Part shown: one piece after another, positions 1-8,784 of the stretch
How positions within the stretch are numbered: the first letter of the stretch is position 1
Layout of the letters: every line of letters starts with the position of its first letter
Assembly (NCBI RefSeq): GCF_003353175.1
Contig: NZ_QHKS01000017.1
Span: 121,083 to 185,082 of the forward strand
Origin: Paraburkholderia lacunae
GTDB lineage: Bacteria; Pseudomonadota; Gammaproteobacteria; Burkholderiales; Burkholderiaceae
Direction: 5' to 3'
DNA length: 64,000 nucleotides
Made by a program: the position numbers and the translations under genes
The notes under the pieces: generated by a model
Told to the model about the DNA's origin: nothing
The model's database searches: none
The model's input: the letters and a program-made list of their open reading frames with translations, nothing else

Positions 1-2
1 CA

Positions 3-1364
3 TGGCTCGGCGGCAGTGCCGAAGAAGTGCCGAATGCGCGGGGCGGCACAGCGCAGCAGCAAGGCCAGAATGGCACGCCGCCGATTCATGCCGGCTCCGC
101 GCGGCGCACCGCGCAAACGCTTTTTTCACAACTGAGCGCACCGCTCGCCGCCAAGGCCATTGAAGACACCGCGTGCTATCGCTATGGCCGCCTTCTGTCG
201 CGCAACGAAGTCGGCTCGGATCCGGGCGACTTCGCGTTGTCGGTCGAGCAGTTTCATGCGGGGAATTTGCAGCGTGCGCAGCGTTTTCCTCACGCGATGC
301 TCGCCACCGCCACGCACGATCACAAACGCGGCGAAGACGTGCGTGCGCGGCTCGCGGTGTTGAGCGAAATTGCTCACGACTGGAACGCGACATTGCGCGC
401 GTGGTCGACATTGAATACGCCGCATCGCCGGGCGCTCGACGGCGCGCCGATCAGCAGTGTCAGCAAGGATGCGAGCTACGACTGGGCGCCCGGCCCCGCC
501 GCCGAAGCAATGCTGTATCAGACGCTGGCAGGTTGCTGGCCGCCGGCTCTATCGCCGGACGATGAAGCTGGCGTCAAGGACTTGGCCGGGCGCGTCGCGC
601 AATGGCAACTGAAGGCGTTGCGCGAAACCAAGCTGCAAACCAACTGGCTCACGCCTGACGAAGCGTACGAAGCGGGCTGCCGCGACTTCCTGTTCGACAT
701 CCTGGCGCCGCAGCGGCGCGATGGATTCTTGCGCGAGCTGTCTGGATTCGTGGCTCGGATCGACCGCGCCGGTGCGCTCAATAGCTTGCAGCAGACGGTG
801 CTAAGGCTGGCGTCGCCTGGGATTCCCGATCTTTATCAGGGCACTGAGCTGTGGGACTTCAGCCTGGTCGATCCCGACAACCGCCGGCCCGTGGATTTTG
901 CCAAACGCGAGGCGTGGCTCGTGCAGACGCCGCCGTCCGAATTTTTGCCGAGCTGGCGCGACGGACGCGTGAAGCTAGCGGTGGTGCAGCGCGTGTTGGC
1001 GCTACGGGCGCATTTGCCGGAATTGCTGAGTCAGAGCACCTATTTGCCGTTGACCGTGAGTGGCAAGCATGCGGCGCAGGTGATTGCGTTTGCGCGGCGG
1101 CATGGGAATGCATGGGCTGTGGTGATTGCCAGCCGGCTCGCTACTGGATTGCTGGGTGACGACGGCGATTTGCCTTTGGTCGATCCGGCCAAATGGGACG
1201 ATACGGCGCTCGAGATGCCAGCCGATCTGGCTGGGCGGGCTCTGTTTGACTGGCTGAGCCCGGCGGCGCCCAAGGTCGATGAGAACGGATTGCTGTTCCT
1301 ACGCGATGCGTTGGGCGGGATGCCGGTGGCTGTTCTGGTGGAGGATGGAGTACCAAGGGCTTAG
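3..1364 (+). CDS. treY: Malto-oligosyltrehalose synthase, C-terminal part (5' end outside window)
   Basis: The reading frame is open to the left edge, so this is the 3' part of a longer gene. TreY turns the reducing end of maltodextrins into a trehalosyl unit, and TreZ then releases trehalose (cytoplasmic osmoprotectant synthesis). TreY-typical blocks are IEDTACYRYGRLLSRNEVGS, the ATATHDHKRGEDVRAR stretch and SPGIPDLYQGTELWDFSLVD, which form the end of the GH13 barrel. Full TreY proteins are usually 800-950 aa, so about half is present. A GTG at 27 is an internal codon, not the start. A strong hairpin terminator follows directly. The family call is firm. Confidence 0.93.
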   Translation, partial: WLGGSAEEVPNARGGTAQQQGQNGTPPIHAGSARRTAQTLFSQLSAPLAAKAIEDTACYRYGRLLSRNEVGSDPGDFALSVEQFHAGNLQRAQRFPHAMLATATHDHKRGEDVRARLAVLSEIAHDWNATLRAWSTLNTPHRRALDGAPISSVSKDASYDWAPGPAAEAMLYQTLAGCWPPALSPDDEAGVKDLAGRVAQWQLKALRETKLQTNWLTPDEAYEAGCRDFLFDILAPQRRDGFLRELSGFVARIDRAGALNSLQQTVLRLASPGIPDLYQGTELWDFSLVDPDNRRPVDFAKREAWLVQTPPSEFLPSWRDGRVKLAVVQRVLALRAHLPELLSQSTYLPLTVSGKHAAQVIAFARRHGNAWAVVIASRLATGLLGDDGDLPLVDPAKWDDTALEMPADLAGRALFDWLSPAAPKVDENGLLFLRDALGGMPVAVLVEDGVPRA

Positions 1365-1366
1365 GT

Positions 1367-1392
1367 TTTTTGCCTGCGCGGGCAGGCAAAAA
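1367..1392. terminator. Bidirectional intrinsic terminator between treY and the CNNM gene
   Basis: A perfect 11-bp inverted repeat (TTTTTGCCTGC / GCAGGCAAAAA) with a GCGG loop. The arms run into T-runs on both strands, and it sits between two convergent genes, so it can end transcription from both sides. Confidence 0.9.
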
Positions 1393-1425
1393 GACATTTC
1401 AGGCGGCGCGGACGAAAAACCCGTG

Positions 1426-2790
1426 TCACCCTCCTTCATCATCGAAAACCTTTGGGTACACCCGCACGAGCACAATGCGAGGCCCCTTCATCTTCTTGAC
1501 GACGACGTCGAAACGATCGAATTCGACCTTCTGCCCTTCAGCAGGCAGATCATTGAGCGCCTGAATCACGAGACCGCCGACCGATTCGGCCCTGCCCTCC
1601 TCGATATCGATCCCCAACGCGCGCTCCAGCGACACCACCGGCAAGCTGCCCTTGCCCATCAGCGTGCCATCGTCCATACGCGACCAGTCGGCGTCGCCTT
1701 GCCGGAATTCGTCATGAATCTGGCCGACCAGCGCGCCCAGCAGATTGTCGAGCGTCAGAAAACCGATCGGCTTCGAGTTCTTGTGTCCGACCAGCGCGAG
1801 ATGCGGCGCGCCCTTCCGGAAGCGGCGAAACAACTCGAGCGCGGGCGTATCCGGTTTGACGTACTGCACCGGCCGCACATATTTGGAGAGGTCGTCGAGC
1901 GTACTGCCCGCGTGGCGCGCCAGCAGCAGATCCTTCAGGTGAATCATGCCGGCCACGCGCTCGCCAGCTGCGTCTTCGAATAACGGATAACGGCTGAAGC
2001 GATGCCGCGCCACCACCTGCATGTTCTCGCGCAACGGCAAATCGCGCCGCAAGCCGACCATTTCATAAGCAGGCCGCATCAGGTCGGACACGGTCATGCG
2101 CGAGAAATCCAGCGAATGCGCGATCGTGTTCCATTCGTCCTGACTGTAGGCGCCATCCGGCGAACCGAGCCCAGTCGCGACATTGGCATGGCGGCCGCGC
2201 AAGATCAGCTTGAGTTCGTCGGTCGAATAGTGCGAATCGTGGCCGTGACCGGCGTCGAGACCCGCGAGCTTCAGCACCGCGTTGGCGCTGGTATTGAGCA
2301 CCCAGATCGCCGGATACATCGCCCAGTAAAAGCCGTAGAGCGGCGTGGCGGCCCACAGCGATACCTTCTCCGCTTCGCGAATTGCCAGCGACTTCGGCGC
2401 CAGTTCGCCCACCACGATGTGCAGGAACGAAATGCACGAGAACGCGAAGAACAGCGAAATACCGTGGATCAGCTTCTCCGACTCCACGCCGGCCAGGCTG
2501 AACAGCGGCGTGAGCAGTTGGGCAAACGCCGGCTCGCCGATCCAGCCCAAGCCGAGCGACGCCAGCGTAATGCCGAGCTGACAGGCCGACAGATAGGCGT
2601 CGAGCCGGCCATGCACCTTCGCCAGCAAACGTCCGCGCATGCCGTGCTTGACGGCAAGACTCTGCACGCGCGTCTGCCGCAGCTTGACCAGACCGAACTC
2701 GGCGGCGACAAAAAAACCGTTGAGGGCAACGAGAAACAACGCACCAATAAGGGCGACAAGCTGGATCAAAGCGGCAAGCTCCGGCAACAA
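1426..2790 (-). CDS. HlyC/CorC-type membrane protein (CNNM + CBS pair + CorC domain)
   Basis: This is an inner-membrane protein of the CorB/CorC/YfjD (CNNM) family, linked to Mg2+/Co2+ homeostasis. The N-terminal 190 residues hold several hydrophobic segments (the first reads LIQLVALIGALFLVALNGFF). A CBS pair follows at about residues 210-340, then a C-terminal CorC/HlyC domain from about 370. The first codon of the longest frame is TTG at 2790 and has no ribosome site. A TTG at 2769 lies 9 nt after GGAG and is a better start. A TATACT-like -10 (2799-2804) just upstream fits that choice. The transported ion is not knowable from sequence. Confidence 0.85.
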   Translation of the reverse strand: MLPELAALIQLVALIGALFLVALNGFFVAAEFGLVKLRQTRVQSLAVKHGMRGRLLAKVHGRLDAYLSACQLGITLASLGLGWIGEPAFAQLLTPLFSLAGVESEKLIHGISLFFAFSCISFLHIVVGELAPKSLAIREAEKVSLWAATPLYGFYWAMYPAIWVLNTSANAVLKLAGLDAGHGHDSHYSTDELKLILRGRHANVATGLGSPDGAYSQDEWNTIAHSLDFSRMTVSDLMRPAYEMVGLRRDLPLRENMQVVARHRFSRYPLFEDAAGERVAGMIHLKDLLLARHAGSTLDDLSKYVRPVQYVKPDTPALELFRRFRKGAPHLALVGHKNSKPIGFLTLDNLLGALVGQIHDEFRQGDADWSRMDDGTLMGKGSLPVVSLERALGIDIEEGRAESVGGLVIQALNDLPAEGQKVEFDRFDVVVKKMKGPRIVLVRVYPKVFDDEGG

Positions 2791-2863
2791 AAGTGGTCAG
2801 TATAGAGGGTGAAAGCTCGACGAAAGTGAGCCGCGGACTGGAAAACGATGTGACAGCCGGCGC

Positions 2864-3670
2864 TCACGCGGTCGCCGTCGCACTGAGCGGCACATGCAGC
2901 GCGAGCGTGGCCGCTTCGCCGTCTTGCGTTTCGCTTTGCTCGAAACTGCCGCCGTGGGCATCCGCGACACGCTTGCTCAGCGCGAATACCCATGCGATCC
3001 GCCCGGCTTCACGCGGTTCGCGCGCCTGTTTGCGGGCGAATGCTTCAAGCGCATGCGGCAACGAAGGATCGTCCAGCGTAGCGGCTGTCACATTGAAGGT
3101 GACGGTGGCGTGCCACGTGGCAGCATCGGCACGCGCGGCCAGCGTGACGGTTGCACCCTCCGCGCTCGCTTCCACGGCGAAGGTGAGCATCAGCCACAAG
3201 GCGGCGGCAAGGCGCTCCCGATCGCCGTTCAGTTGCTCCACATCAAGCTGCGAATTCACGACGATCTCGACGCCGCGTGAACGGGCCAATCCTGAGCGCA
3301 CCTCTTCAGCGGTTTCGTCGAGTAAAGGATGCAGCGGAAACGGTTCGTACGCGAGCGCCAGCGATCTGGTTTCAGCGCGGGTCGCGTCGACGATTGTTTC
3401 GAGCAGCTTGACCTGCTGGTCCACGCCATTCCGGATGCCGGTCACGGCGCGCTGCGAGTTGGGGTCGTTCGCATCGAGCTTGCGCTCCAGCACGTAGGCC
3501 CAGCTATGAATCGCATTCAGCGGACTGCGCAGATCGTGCGACACCAGCGACAGCACGTGGTCGCGCATGAACAGCGCGGTTTCCGCCCGCAGATGCGCGG
3601 TGCGTTCGGATACGGCGAAGCCGGGACGAACCGGCTGACTGCCGCCGGCTCCGGTAGAAGACGTTGTCAC
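2864..3670 (-). CDS. Short histidine kinase-like protein with degenerate ATPase domain
   Basis: A HisKA dimerisation/phospho-acceptor block is clear: HVLSLVSHDLRSPLNAIHSW, with the expected His at residue 45. The C-terminal half resembles a HATPase_c fold (…VADAHGGSFE… near the end). The N-box lacks its Asn (ALWLMLTFAVEAS) and no DxGxG or GxGLG glycine boxes are visible. There is no transmembrane or PAS region and no response regulator nearby. The GTG start at 3670 is preceded by GAGAGGG. It may be a phosphotransfer or regulatory protein rather than an active kinase. It is divergent from the FKBP gene. Confidence 0.75.
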   Translation of the reverse strand: MTTSSTGAGGSQPVRPGFAVSERTAHLRAETALFMRDHVLSLVSHDLRSPLNAIHSWAYVLERKLDANDPNSQRAVTGIRNGVDQQVKLLETIVDATRAETRSLALAYEPFPLHPLLDETAEEVRSGLARSRGVEIVVNSQLDVEQLNGDRERLAAALWLMLTFAVEASAEGATVTLAARADAATWHATVTFNVTAATLDDPSLPHALEAFARKQAREPREAGRIAWVFALSKRVADAHGGSFEQSETQDGEAATLALHVPLSATATA

Positions 3671-3854
3671 GATCGAGCCCTCTCAGCCGGTATATGAATT
3701 GTCGAAAGAACCTGATTATAGGCATGCCCTGCGCAACCACCCCGCCCGGACGGATAAGGTGGCTGCAAACCGCGTGCCGCGCGGCAATCCTCGGCGATGC
3801 TGCGCCAACGCGCCTACAATGTCGGTTTTTACGATTTGACCTAAGGAGCGACTC

Positions 3855-4196
3855 ATGTCGACTGTGACTACCGAATCCGGCCTGAAATATGAAGACATCG
3901 TTGAAGGCACCGGCGCCGAAGCCGTCGCCGGCAAGACTGTCAGCGTGCACTACACCGGCTGGCTGACCGATGGCCAGAAGTTCGACTCGAGCAAGGACCG
4001 CAATGACCCGTTCGCCTTCGTGCTGGGCGGCGGCATGGTCATCAAGGGTTGGGATGAAGGCGTACAGGGCATGAAGGTCGGCGGCACGCGCAAGCTGACG
4101 ATTCCGCCGCAACTCGGCTACGGCGTGCGCGGCGCGGGCGGCGTGATTCCGCCGAATGCGACGCTCGTGTTCGAAGTCGAATTGCTCGACGTCTAA
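3855..4196 (+). CDS. FKBP-type peptidyl-prolyl cis-trans isomerase
   Basis: A 113-aa single-domain FKBP, the minimal cytoplasmic type common in Burkholderia. It catalyses cis-trans isomerisation of Xaa-Pro bonds. Visible family signatures are VSVHYTGWLTDGQKFDSS, the GGGMVIKGWDEGVQGMKVGG core and the C-terminal GYGVRGAGGVIPPNATLVFE. The start follows a good TAAGGAG site. It has no signal peptide. The downstream AraC gene begins 32 bp later on the same strand and may be co-transcribed. Confidence 0.95.
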   Translation: MSTVTTESGLKYEDIVEGTGAEAVAGKTVSVHYTGWLTDGQKFDSSKDRNDPFAFVLGGGMVIKGWDEGVQGMKVGGTRKLTIPPQLGYGVRGAGGVIPPNATLVFEVELLDV

Positions 4197-4228
4197 GTTT
4201 TTCGCAGCTTTGCAATCGGGCATTGCCA

Positions 4229-5008
4229 ATGAGTCACGCCGCCATCACCGCGCCTAGCGTTTCGTTGCGCCGATACGGCGCGATCGAAGCGTCGGACGTG
4301 CACGACTTTCACCAAGTCGTGCTCGGACTCGACGGCGCGATGGTAATGGCCGTGGACGGCGTCGCGCAACACATCGACGCCGGTTCCGCGTGGCTCATTC
4401 CGGCGGGCGCGCGGCACGATTACGCGGGTGTCGGCGAAAACCGGCAGTTGGTGCTGGATCTGCCGGCCGCCTCGCTGGCCGTGCCGGAACGTCTGTTCGA
4501 TCGCGCGCGTGCTGTCACGGTGGATGCCTCGCTCACGGAGCTCGTGCATCGGATTGCGGCGCATGCTACGGGCGGCGCACAAGGCGACGATCTGGATACC
4601 CGGCGTTTTCATTGGGACGCCGCGGCGCGCTTAGGTGCGGCGTTGGTCGCCGACGCAGGCACGACAGCTGGAACGCAAGCGCCCGGCGCCGGCCTCGATT
4701 TCGCGCGTATCGACCGCTGGCTGCGCGCGCATCTGTCGGAGCCGCTGCGCATCGCCGACCTCGCCGCGCATTGCGGCTTCGGCATGCGACGCTTTCATCA
4801 GCTTTTTATCGAAGCCTTCGGCGAAACGCCGCATCGCTATTTGCAGCGGCTGCGGCTCGATACGTCCATTACGCTGCTCGCCGATCCGCGCCGTTCGTTG
4901 ACTGACATCGCGTTCGAGATCGGATTCGGTGATCAGAGCGCTTACACGCACGCTTTTACGCGGCGTTTCGGGCTGGCGCCCGGTCAATGGCGCGCGTTGA
5001 GACACTGA
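4229..5008 (+). CDS. AraC-family transcriptional regulator
   Basis: The N-terminal half is a cupin-like effector domain (…GAMVMAVDGVAQHIDAGSAWLIPAGARHDY…). The C-terminal ~100 residues form the double helix-turn-helix AraC domain, starting LRIADLAAHCGFGMRRFHQL and ending DIAFEIGFGDQSAYTHAFTR with the usual FG..PGQWR tail. I chose ATG 4229 over an in-frame TTG six bases upstream. It lies just after the FKBP gene. Its ligand and targets are unknown; the convergent metZ is not an obvious target. Confidence 0.85.
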   Translation: MSHAAITAPSVSLRRYGAIEASDVHDFHQVVLGLDGAMVMAVDGVAQHIDAGSAWLIPAGARHDYAGVGENRQLVLDLPAASLAVPERLFDRARAVTVDASLTELVHRIAAHATGGAQGDDLDTRRFHWDAAARLGAALVADAGTTAGTQAPGAGLDFARIDRWLRAHLSEPLRIADLAAHCGFGMRRFHQLFIEAFGETPHRYLQRLRLDTSITLLADPRRSLTDIAFEIGFGDQSAYTHAFTRRFGLAPGQWRALRH

Positions 5009-5136
5009 GTCTCCAACGCGAGCTTTTCAGGCGAACCGCCTGATCAGGCGGCCTGCTTTCCTGCTTCGAGCTCAGTTGCTTCAAGCTCCGTTGCTTCACG
5101 CTCCGTTGCTTCAAGCCCCGTTGCTTCACGCTCCGA

Positions 5137-6327
5137 TTACCCCGCCAAACCACGCTCCAGATCGCCGCGAATATCGCCGGCGTTTTCCAGGCCCACGGCC
5201 AGACGGATCAACCCTTCGCTGATACCCGCGGCCGCGCGCGCCTCCGGCGTCACACGTCCGTGCGTGGTCGTGGCCGGATGCGTGATCGTGGTACGCGTAT
5301 CGCCGAGGTTGCCGGTGATCGAACAGATCTTCGTGCTGTCGATCACGCGCCATGCGTTCGCGCGCATGGCCTCAGGCGTCTCGCCCTTCAATTCGAACGA
5401 CAGAATCGCGCCGCCCGTCTTCTGCTGACGCATGGCCAGTGCGTGCTGCGGATGCGATTCGAGCCCCGGATAAAACACGCGATTCACGGCCGGATGCGTT
5501 TCCAGCCAGCGCGCGATTTCGAGTGCGTTCGCCGACTGCCTGTCGACCCGCAGCGACAACGTTTCCATACCCTTGAGCAGCACCCATGCGTTGAACGCCG
5601 ACAGTGTCGGCCCAGCGCTGCGCACGAACGGAAACACCTTTTCCATGATGAACTGCTTCGAGCCGACCAGCGCGCCGCCGAGCACACGGCCCTGGCCGTC
5701 GAGAAACTTGGTGGCCGAATGCATCACGACGTCCGCTCCGAGCTTCAACGGCTGCTGCAAGGCCGGGCTACAGAAACAGTTGTCGACCACGAACAGCGCA
5801 TTGGCCGCCTTCGCGATCTTGCTGATCGCCTCGATATCGGCGACTTCGGTCAGCGGATTCGACGGCGTTTCGAGGAAGAACATTTTCGTCTCGGGGCGCA
5901 CGGCGTTTTTCCACGCGTCCAGATCGGTCGGATCGACGAACGTGGTCGTGATGCCGAACTTGCTGAAGATCTGCGAGAACATGCCGAGCGTCGAACCGAA
6001 CAGCGCTTGCGAGCTGACCAGATGGTCGCCGGCCTGCAACGCCGACATCACCACCGACATGATCGCGGCCATCCCCGAGGCCGTGGCCATGCATGCCTCG
6101 CCACCTTCGAGCGCGGCCAAACGGTCCTGAAACATCGAGACGGTCGGGTTCGTGAAGCGCGAGTAGGTGTAATAGTCTTCGGAATTCTTGAAGCGGTCGG
6201 CGGCTTCGGCGGCGTTCGCGAAAACGAAGCTCGACGTCAGGAAAATCGCTTCCGAATGTTCGTTGAAGTCGCTGCGCACAGTGCCCGAGCGGACTGCCAG
6301 TGTGTCGAAGTTCAGGGAGTCGTCCAT
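5137..6327 (-). CDS. metZ: O-succinylhomoserine sulfhydrylase
   Basis: A PLP enzyme of the Cys/Met metabolism family that makes homocysteine from O-succinylhomoserine and sulfide (methionine synthesis, cytoplasm). The PLP lysine is K207 in MHSATKFLDG. FLETPSNPL and ATASGMAAIM are typical of the family. I used the ATG at 6327 (396 aa). An upstream in-frame ATG at 6435 would translate the terminator hairpin and adds an unconserved Arg-rich tail. It lies downstream of purF but is separated by a terminator, so it probably has its own promoter. MetY/MetB-like activity is the alternative. Confidence 0.92.
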   Translation of the reverse strand: MDDSLNFDTLAVRSGTVRSDFNEHSEAIFLTSSFVFANAAEAADRFKNSEDYYTYSRFTNPTVSMFQDRLAALEGGEACMATASGMAAIMSVVMSALQAGDHLVSSQALFGSTLGMFSQIFSKFGITTTFVDPTDLDAWKNAVRPETKMFFLETPSNPLTEVADIEAISKIAKAANALFVVDNCFCSPALQQPLKLGADVVMHSATKFLDGQGRVLGGALVGSKQFIMEKVFPFVRSAGPTLSAFNAWVLLKGMETLSLRVDRQSANALEIARWLETHPAVNRVFYPGLESHPQHALAMRQQKTGGAILSFELKGETPEAMRANAWRVIDSTKICSITGNLGDTRTTITHPATTTHGRVTPEARAAAGISEGLIRLAVGLENAGDIRGDLERGLAG

Positions 6328-6413
6328 GTTGGTTCTGGTTTCCAATGTTCCAGGGCTGCGTTCAACGCGGCTCACGCGAGAAGCGCGCGCAACGCCGAAC
6401 GGCAGCAACAAAA

Positions 6414-6445
6414 AAGCCCGCTTTTGCGTCGGCATAAGCGGGCTT
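6414..6445 (-). terminator. Intrinsic terminator after purF, upstream of metZ
   Basis: A 10-bp inverted repeat (AAGCCCGCTT / AAGCGGGCTT) is followed on the minus strand by a T-run (seven A on the plus strand at 6409-6415). It lies about 170 nt beyond the purF stop and 87 nt before the metZ start. It should end the folC-purF transcript, and could also work as an attenuator in the metZ leader. Confidence 0.82.
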
Positions 6446-6615
6446 CATGTGCGGGGGAAGCTGGAGCGGAGGCGGATGACTACGGCTTTTCCACCATTCG
6501 CTTTAGCTGTTTCGGGTTGCCCCGCGTCCGCAAGCTGAGATCAAATCGACGCAAGCCGCCATGCTAACACGCTCGCGGCGTGGCGTGCAGCGCGCCACGC
6601 CGGTTGCGGGACCGC

Positions 6616-8166
6616 TCAACCTACCGACAGCTGCAGATGCAGTTGCGAACGCGCAGGCGCCCCGCCGTCGATCGCTTCGCTCGCGGCGTCGCGGTCCGAT
6701 TGTGCGGACGGCGCAAGGCGCGCGGTTTCGATGCGGTCGAGGTACTCCGTGGTGACATCGCCGGTGATGTAGTTCCCGTCGAAGCACGAGGCTTCGAACT
6801 CCTTCAGCGCCGGATTGATGTCGCGCACCGCCTGCTTCAACGCATCGACGTCCTGATAAACGAGATGGTCGGCGCCGATCAAGCGCGCGACTTCTTCGTC
6901 GGTGCGGCCGTGGGCGACAAGTTCACCGCGCGTCGGCATGTCGATACCGTAGACGTTCGGGAATTTCACCGGCGGCGCCGCCGAGGCGAAGATCACCTTG
7001 TTCGCGCCCGCGTCGCGCGCCATCTGCACGATTTCATGCGAGGTGGTGCCGCGCACGATCGAATCATCGACGATCAGCACGTTCTTGCCCTTGAACTCGA
7101 TGCCCATCGCGTTCAGCTTCTGGCGTACCGACTTCTTGCGCACCGCCTGGCCCGGCATGATGAAGGTACGGCCCACGTAACGGTTCTTGAAGAAGCCTTC
7201 GCGATACTCGACGCCCAGCTTCTTGGCGACCTGCATCGCGGCCGGCCGCGACGAATCGGGAATCGGCATCACGACGTCGATCGCGACGTCAGGCAGTTCG
7301 CGCTTGATCTTCTCGGCGAGGTAGTCGCCCATGCGCAGACGCACGTTGTAGACCGGCACGCCGTCGAGCACCGAGTCCGGACGCGCGAGGTACACGAGTT
7401 CGAAAATGCACGGGTTCAGGCTCGGGGCCGTGGCGCATTGCTGCGAATGCAGATTGCCGTCGAGGTCGATGAAAATCGCTTCACCCGGCGCCACATCGCG
7501 CACGAACTCGAAGCCAATACCTTCGATCGCCACCGATTCCGACGCCAGGATCCACTCGACACCTTCCGACGTTTCCTGCTTGCCGAGGCACAGCGGGCGG
7601 ATACCGAAGGGGTCGCGGAACCCGAGCAGTCCATAACCGGCGATCAACGACACGATCGCGTACGAACCCCGCACCCGGCGATGCACGCCCGACACGGCCT
7701 TGAACAGCGCGGCCGGATCGAGTTGCAGGCCCGAACTGGACAGCTGCAATTCGTGCGCGAGCACGTTGAGCATCACTTCGGTGTCGGAATTGGTGTTGAT
7801 ATGGCGGCGATCGATGCGGAACATCTCATCTTTCAGCTGCTGCCAGTTCGTCAGGTTGCCGTTGTGCGCAAGGATGATGCCGAACGGCGCGTTCACATAG
7901 AACGGCTGGGCTTCTTCTTCGCTCGACGCGGAACCGGCGGTCGGGTAACGGACCTGGCCGATACCGGTGGTGCCGGGCAGGCTGCGCATGTTGCGCGTGC
8001 GGAACACGTCGCGCACCATGCCGTTGGCCTTGTGCATGTGAAAATTGCTGCCGTTCGCTGTCGCGATGCCGGCGGCGTCCTGACCGCGGTGCTGCAGAAG
8101 CAGCAGGCTGTCATAGATCAGCTGATTGACCGGAGAATGGGAAACTACGCCTACGATGCCGCACAT
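6616..8166 (-). CDS. purF: Amidophosphoribosyltransferase
   Basis: First committed enzyme of purine synthesis: PRPP + glutamine gives 5-phosphoribosylamine. The start is fixed by the MCGIVGVV N-terminus, because Cys2 becomes the N-terminal nucleophile after Met removal. A GAAGGA site precedes it. The Ntn-hydrolase glutaminase domain spans about residues 2-235. The phosphoribosyltransferase domain follows, with the PRPP motif VLIVDDSIVRGTTS. Its 516 aa match the family length (E. coli 505). It lies after cvpA, the same order as E. coli cvpA-purF. Confidence 0.97.
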   Translation of the reverse strand: MCGIVGVVSHSPVNQLIYDSLLLLQHRGQDAAGIATANGSNFHMHKANGMVRDVFRTRNMRSLPGTTGIGQVRYPTAGSASSEEEAQPFYVNAPFGIILAHNGNLTNWQQLKDEMFRIDRRHINTNSDTEVMLNVLAHELQLSSSGLQLDPAALFKAVSGVHRRVRGSYAIVSLIAGYGLLGFRDPFGIRPLCLGKQETSEGVEWILASESVAIEGIGFEFVRDVAPGEAIFIDLDGNLHSQQCATAPSLNPCIFELVYLARPDSVLDGVPVYNVRLRMGDYLAEKIKRELPDVAIDVVMPIPDSSRPAAMQVAKKLGVEYREGFFKNRYVGRTFIMPGQAVRKKSVRQKLNAMGIEFKGKNVLIVDDSIVRGTTSHEIVQMARDAGANKVIFASAAPPVKFPNVYGIDMPTRGELVAHGRTDEEVARLIGADHLVYQDVDALKQAVRDINPALKEFEASCFDGNYITGDVTTEYLDRIETARLAPSAQSDRDAASEAIDGGAPARSQLHLQLSVG

Positions 8167-8282
8167 GGCATGTCCTTCAAAGGTACGAAATTCGTAACGG
8201 CGCCCGGTGCCTGCTATGGAACGTAAAAGCAGCCGGATTGCGCCGGAGTACTGCGGGCTTCCTCTGATCACCCGCCTGATCG

Positions 8283-8777
8283 TCACACATGGACGTAGGC
8301 GGCGAGCGTCTCGGGAAGCAGCGGTTTCATGACGTGCACGCCGTCGACCGCGTAGGGCCGAAGCAGGGCGTTGCGCCAGAATTCCTGTTGGGGCAGTTCG
8401 GTCAAGCCTGCAAGAGCGACCAGAATCAGCACCAGAACGACCCCGCGCACGAGGCCGAACATCAAACCAAGCGAGCGGTCCACGCCGCTCAAACCCGTTG
8501 CCTGCACGATGCGGCTCAGCAGCGCATTCAGCACGCTCGCCACCAGCACTACACCGATCGCCACCAGCGCGAACGCCAGCAGCCATTGGGTCAACGCGCC
8601 GCCCGGCCACGTGGCGGGAATAAACGGCACGACATAACCGACGAAGCGGCAAGCAATGAAAAACGCCGCGATCCAGCCAATCAGCCCGAATACCTCGGAC
8701 AAGAAGCCGCGCCACGTGCCACGCAAAGCCGACAAACCGATCACCGCCATTACAGCGTAGTCGAATGCAGTGAACAT
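8283..8777 (-). CDS. cvpA: CvpA family inner-membrane protein
   Basis: A 164-aa protein with four hydrophobic segments (about residues 5-22, 28-50, 65-88 and 104-124) and the CvpA hallmark FDYAVMAVIGLSALRGTWRG near the N-terminus. CvpA is needed for colicin V production in E. coli and for envelope stress or bile resistance in some pathogens; its biochemical role is unsettled. It is 7 nt downstream of the SPOR-domain gene and 116 nt upstream of purF, so it probably shares their transcript. Confidence 0.92.
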   Translation of the reverse strand: MFTAFDYAVMAVIGLSALRGTWRGFLSEVFGLIGWIAAFFIACRFVGYVVPFIPATWPGGALTQWLLAFALVAIGVVLVASVLNALLSRIVQATGLSGVDRSLGLMFGLVRGVVLVLILVALAGLTELPQQEFWRNALLRPYAVDGVHVMKPLLPETLAAYVHV

Positions 8778-8784
8778 CGCTCGC

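Noticed and set aside
6328..6413. SAM-type riboswitch before metZ
   Set aside because: Apart from the terminator I could not recognise a SAM aptamer core, and the region is short.
6580..8226. 548-codon rightward frame opposite purF
   Set aside because: It is the antisense of a certain gene; Arg/His-rich composition is the usual by-product of GC-rich codon bias.
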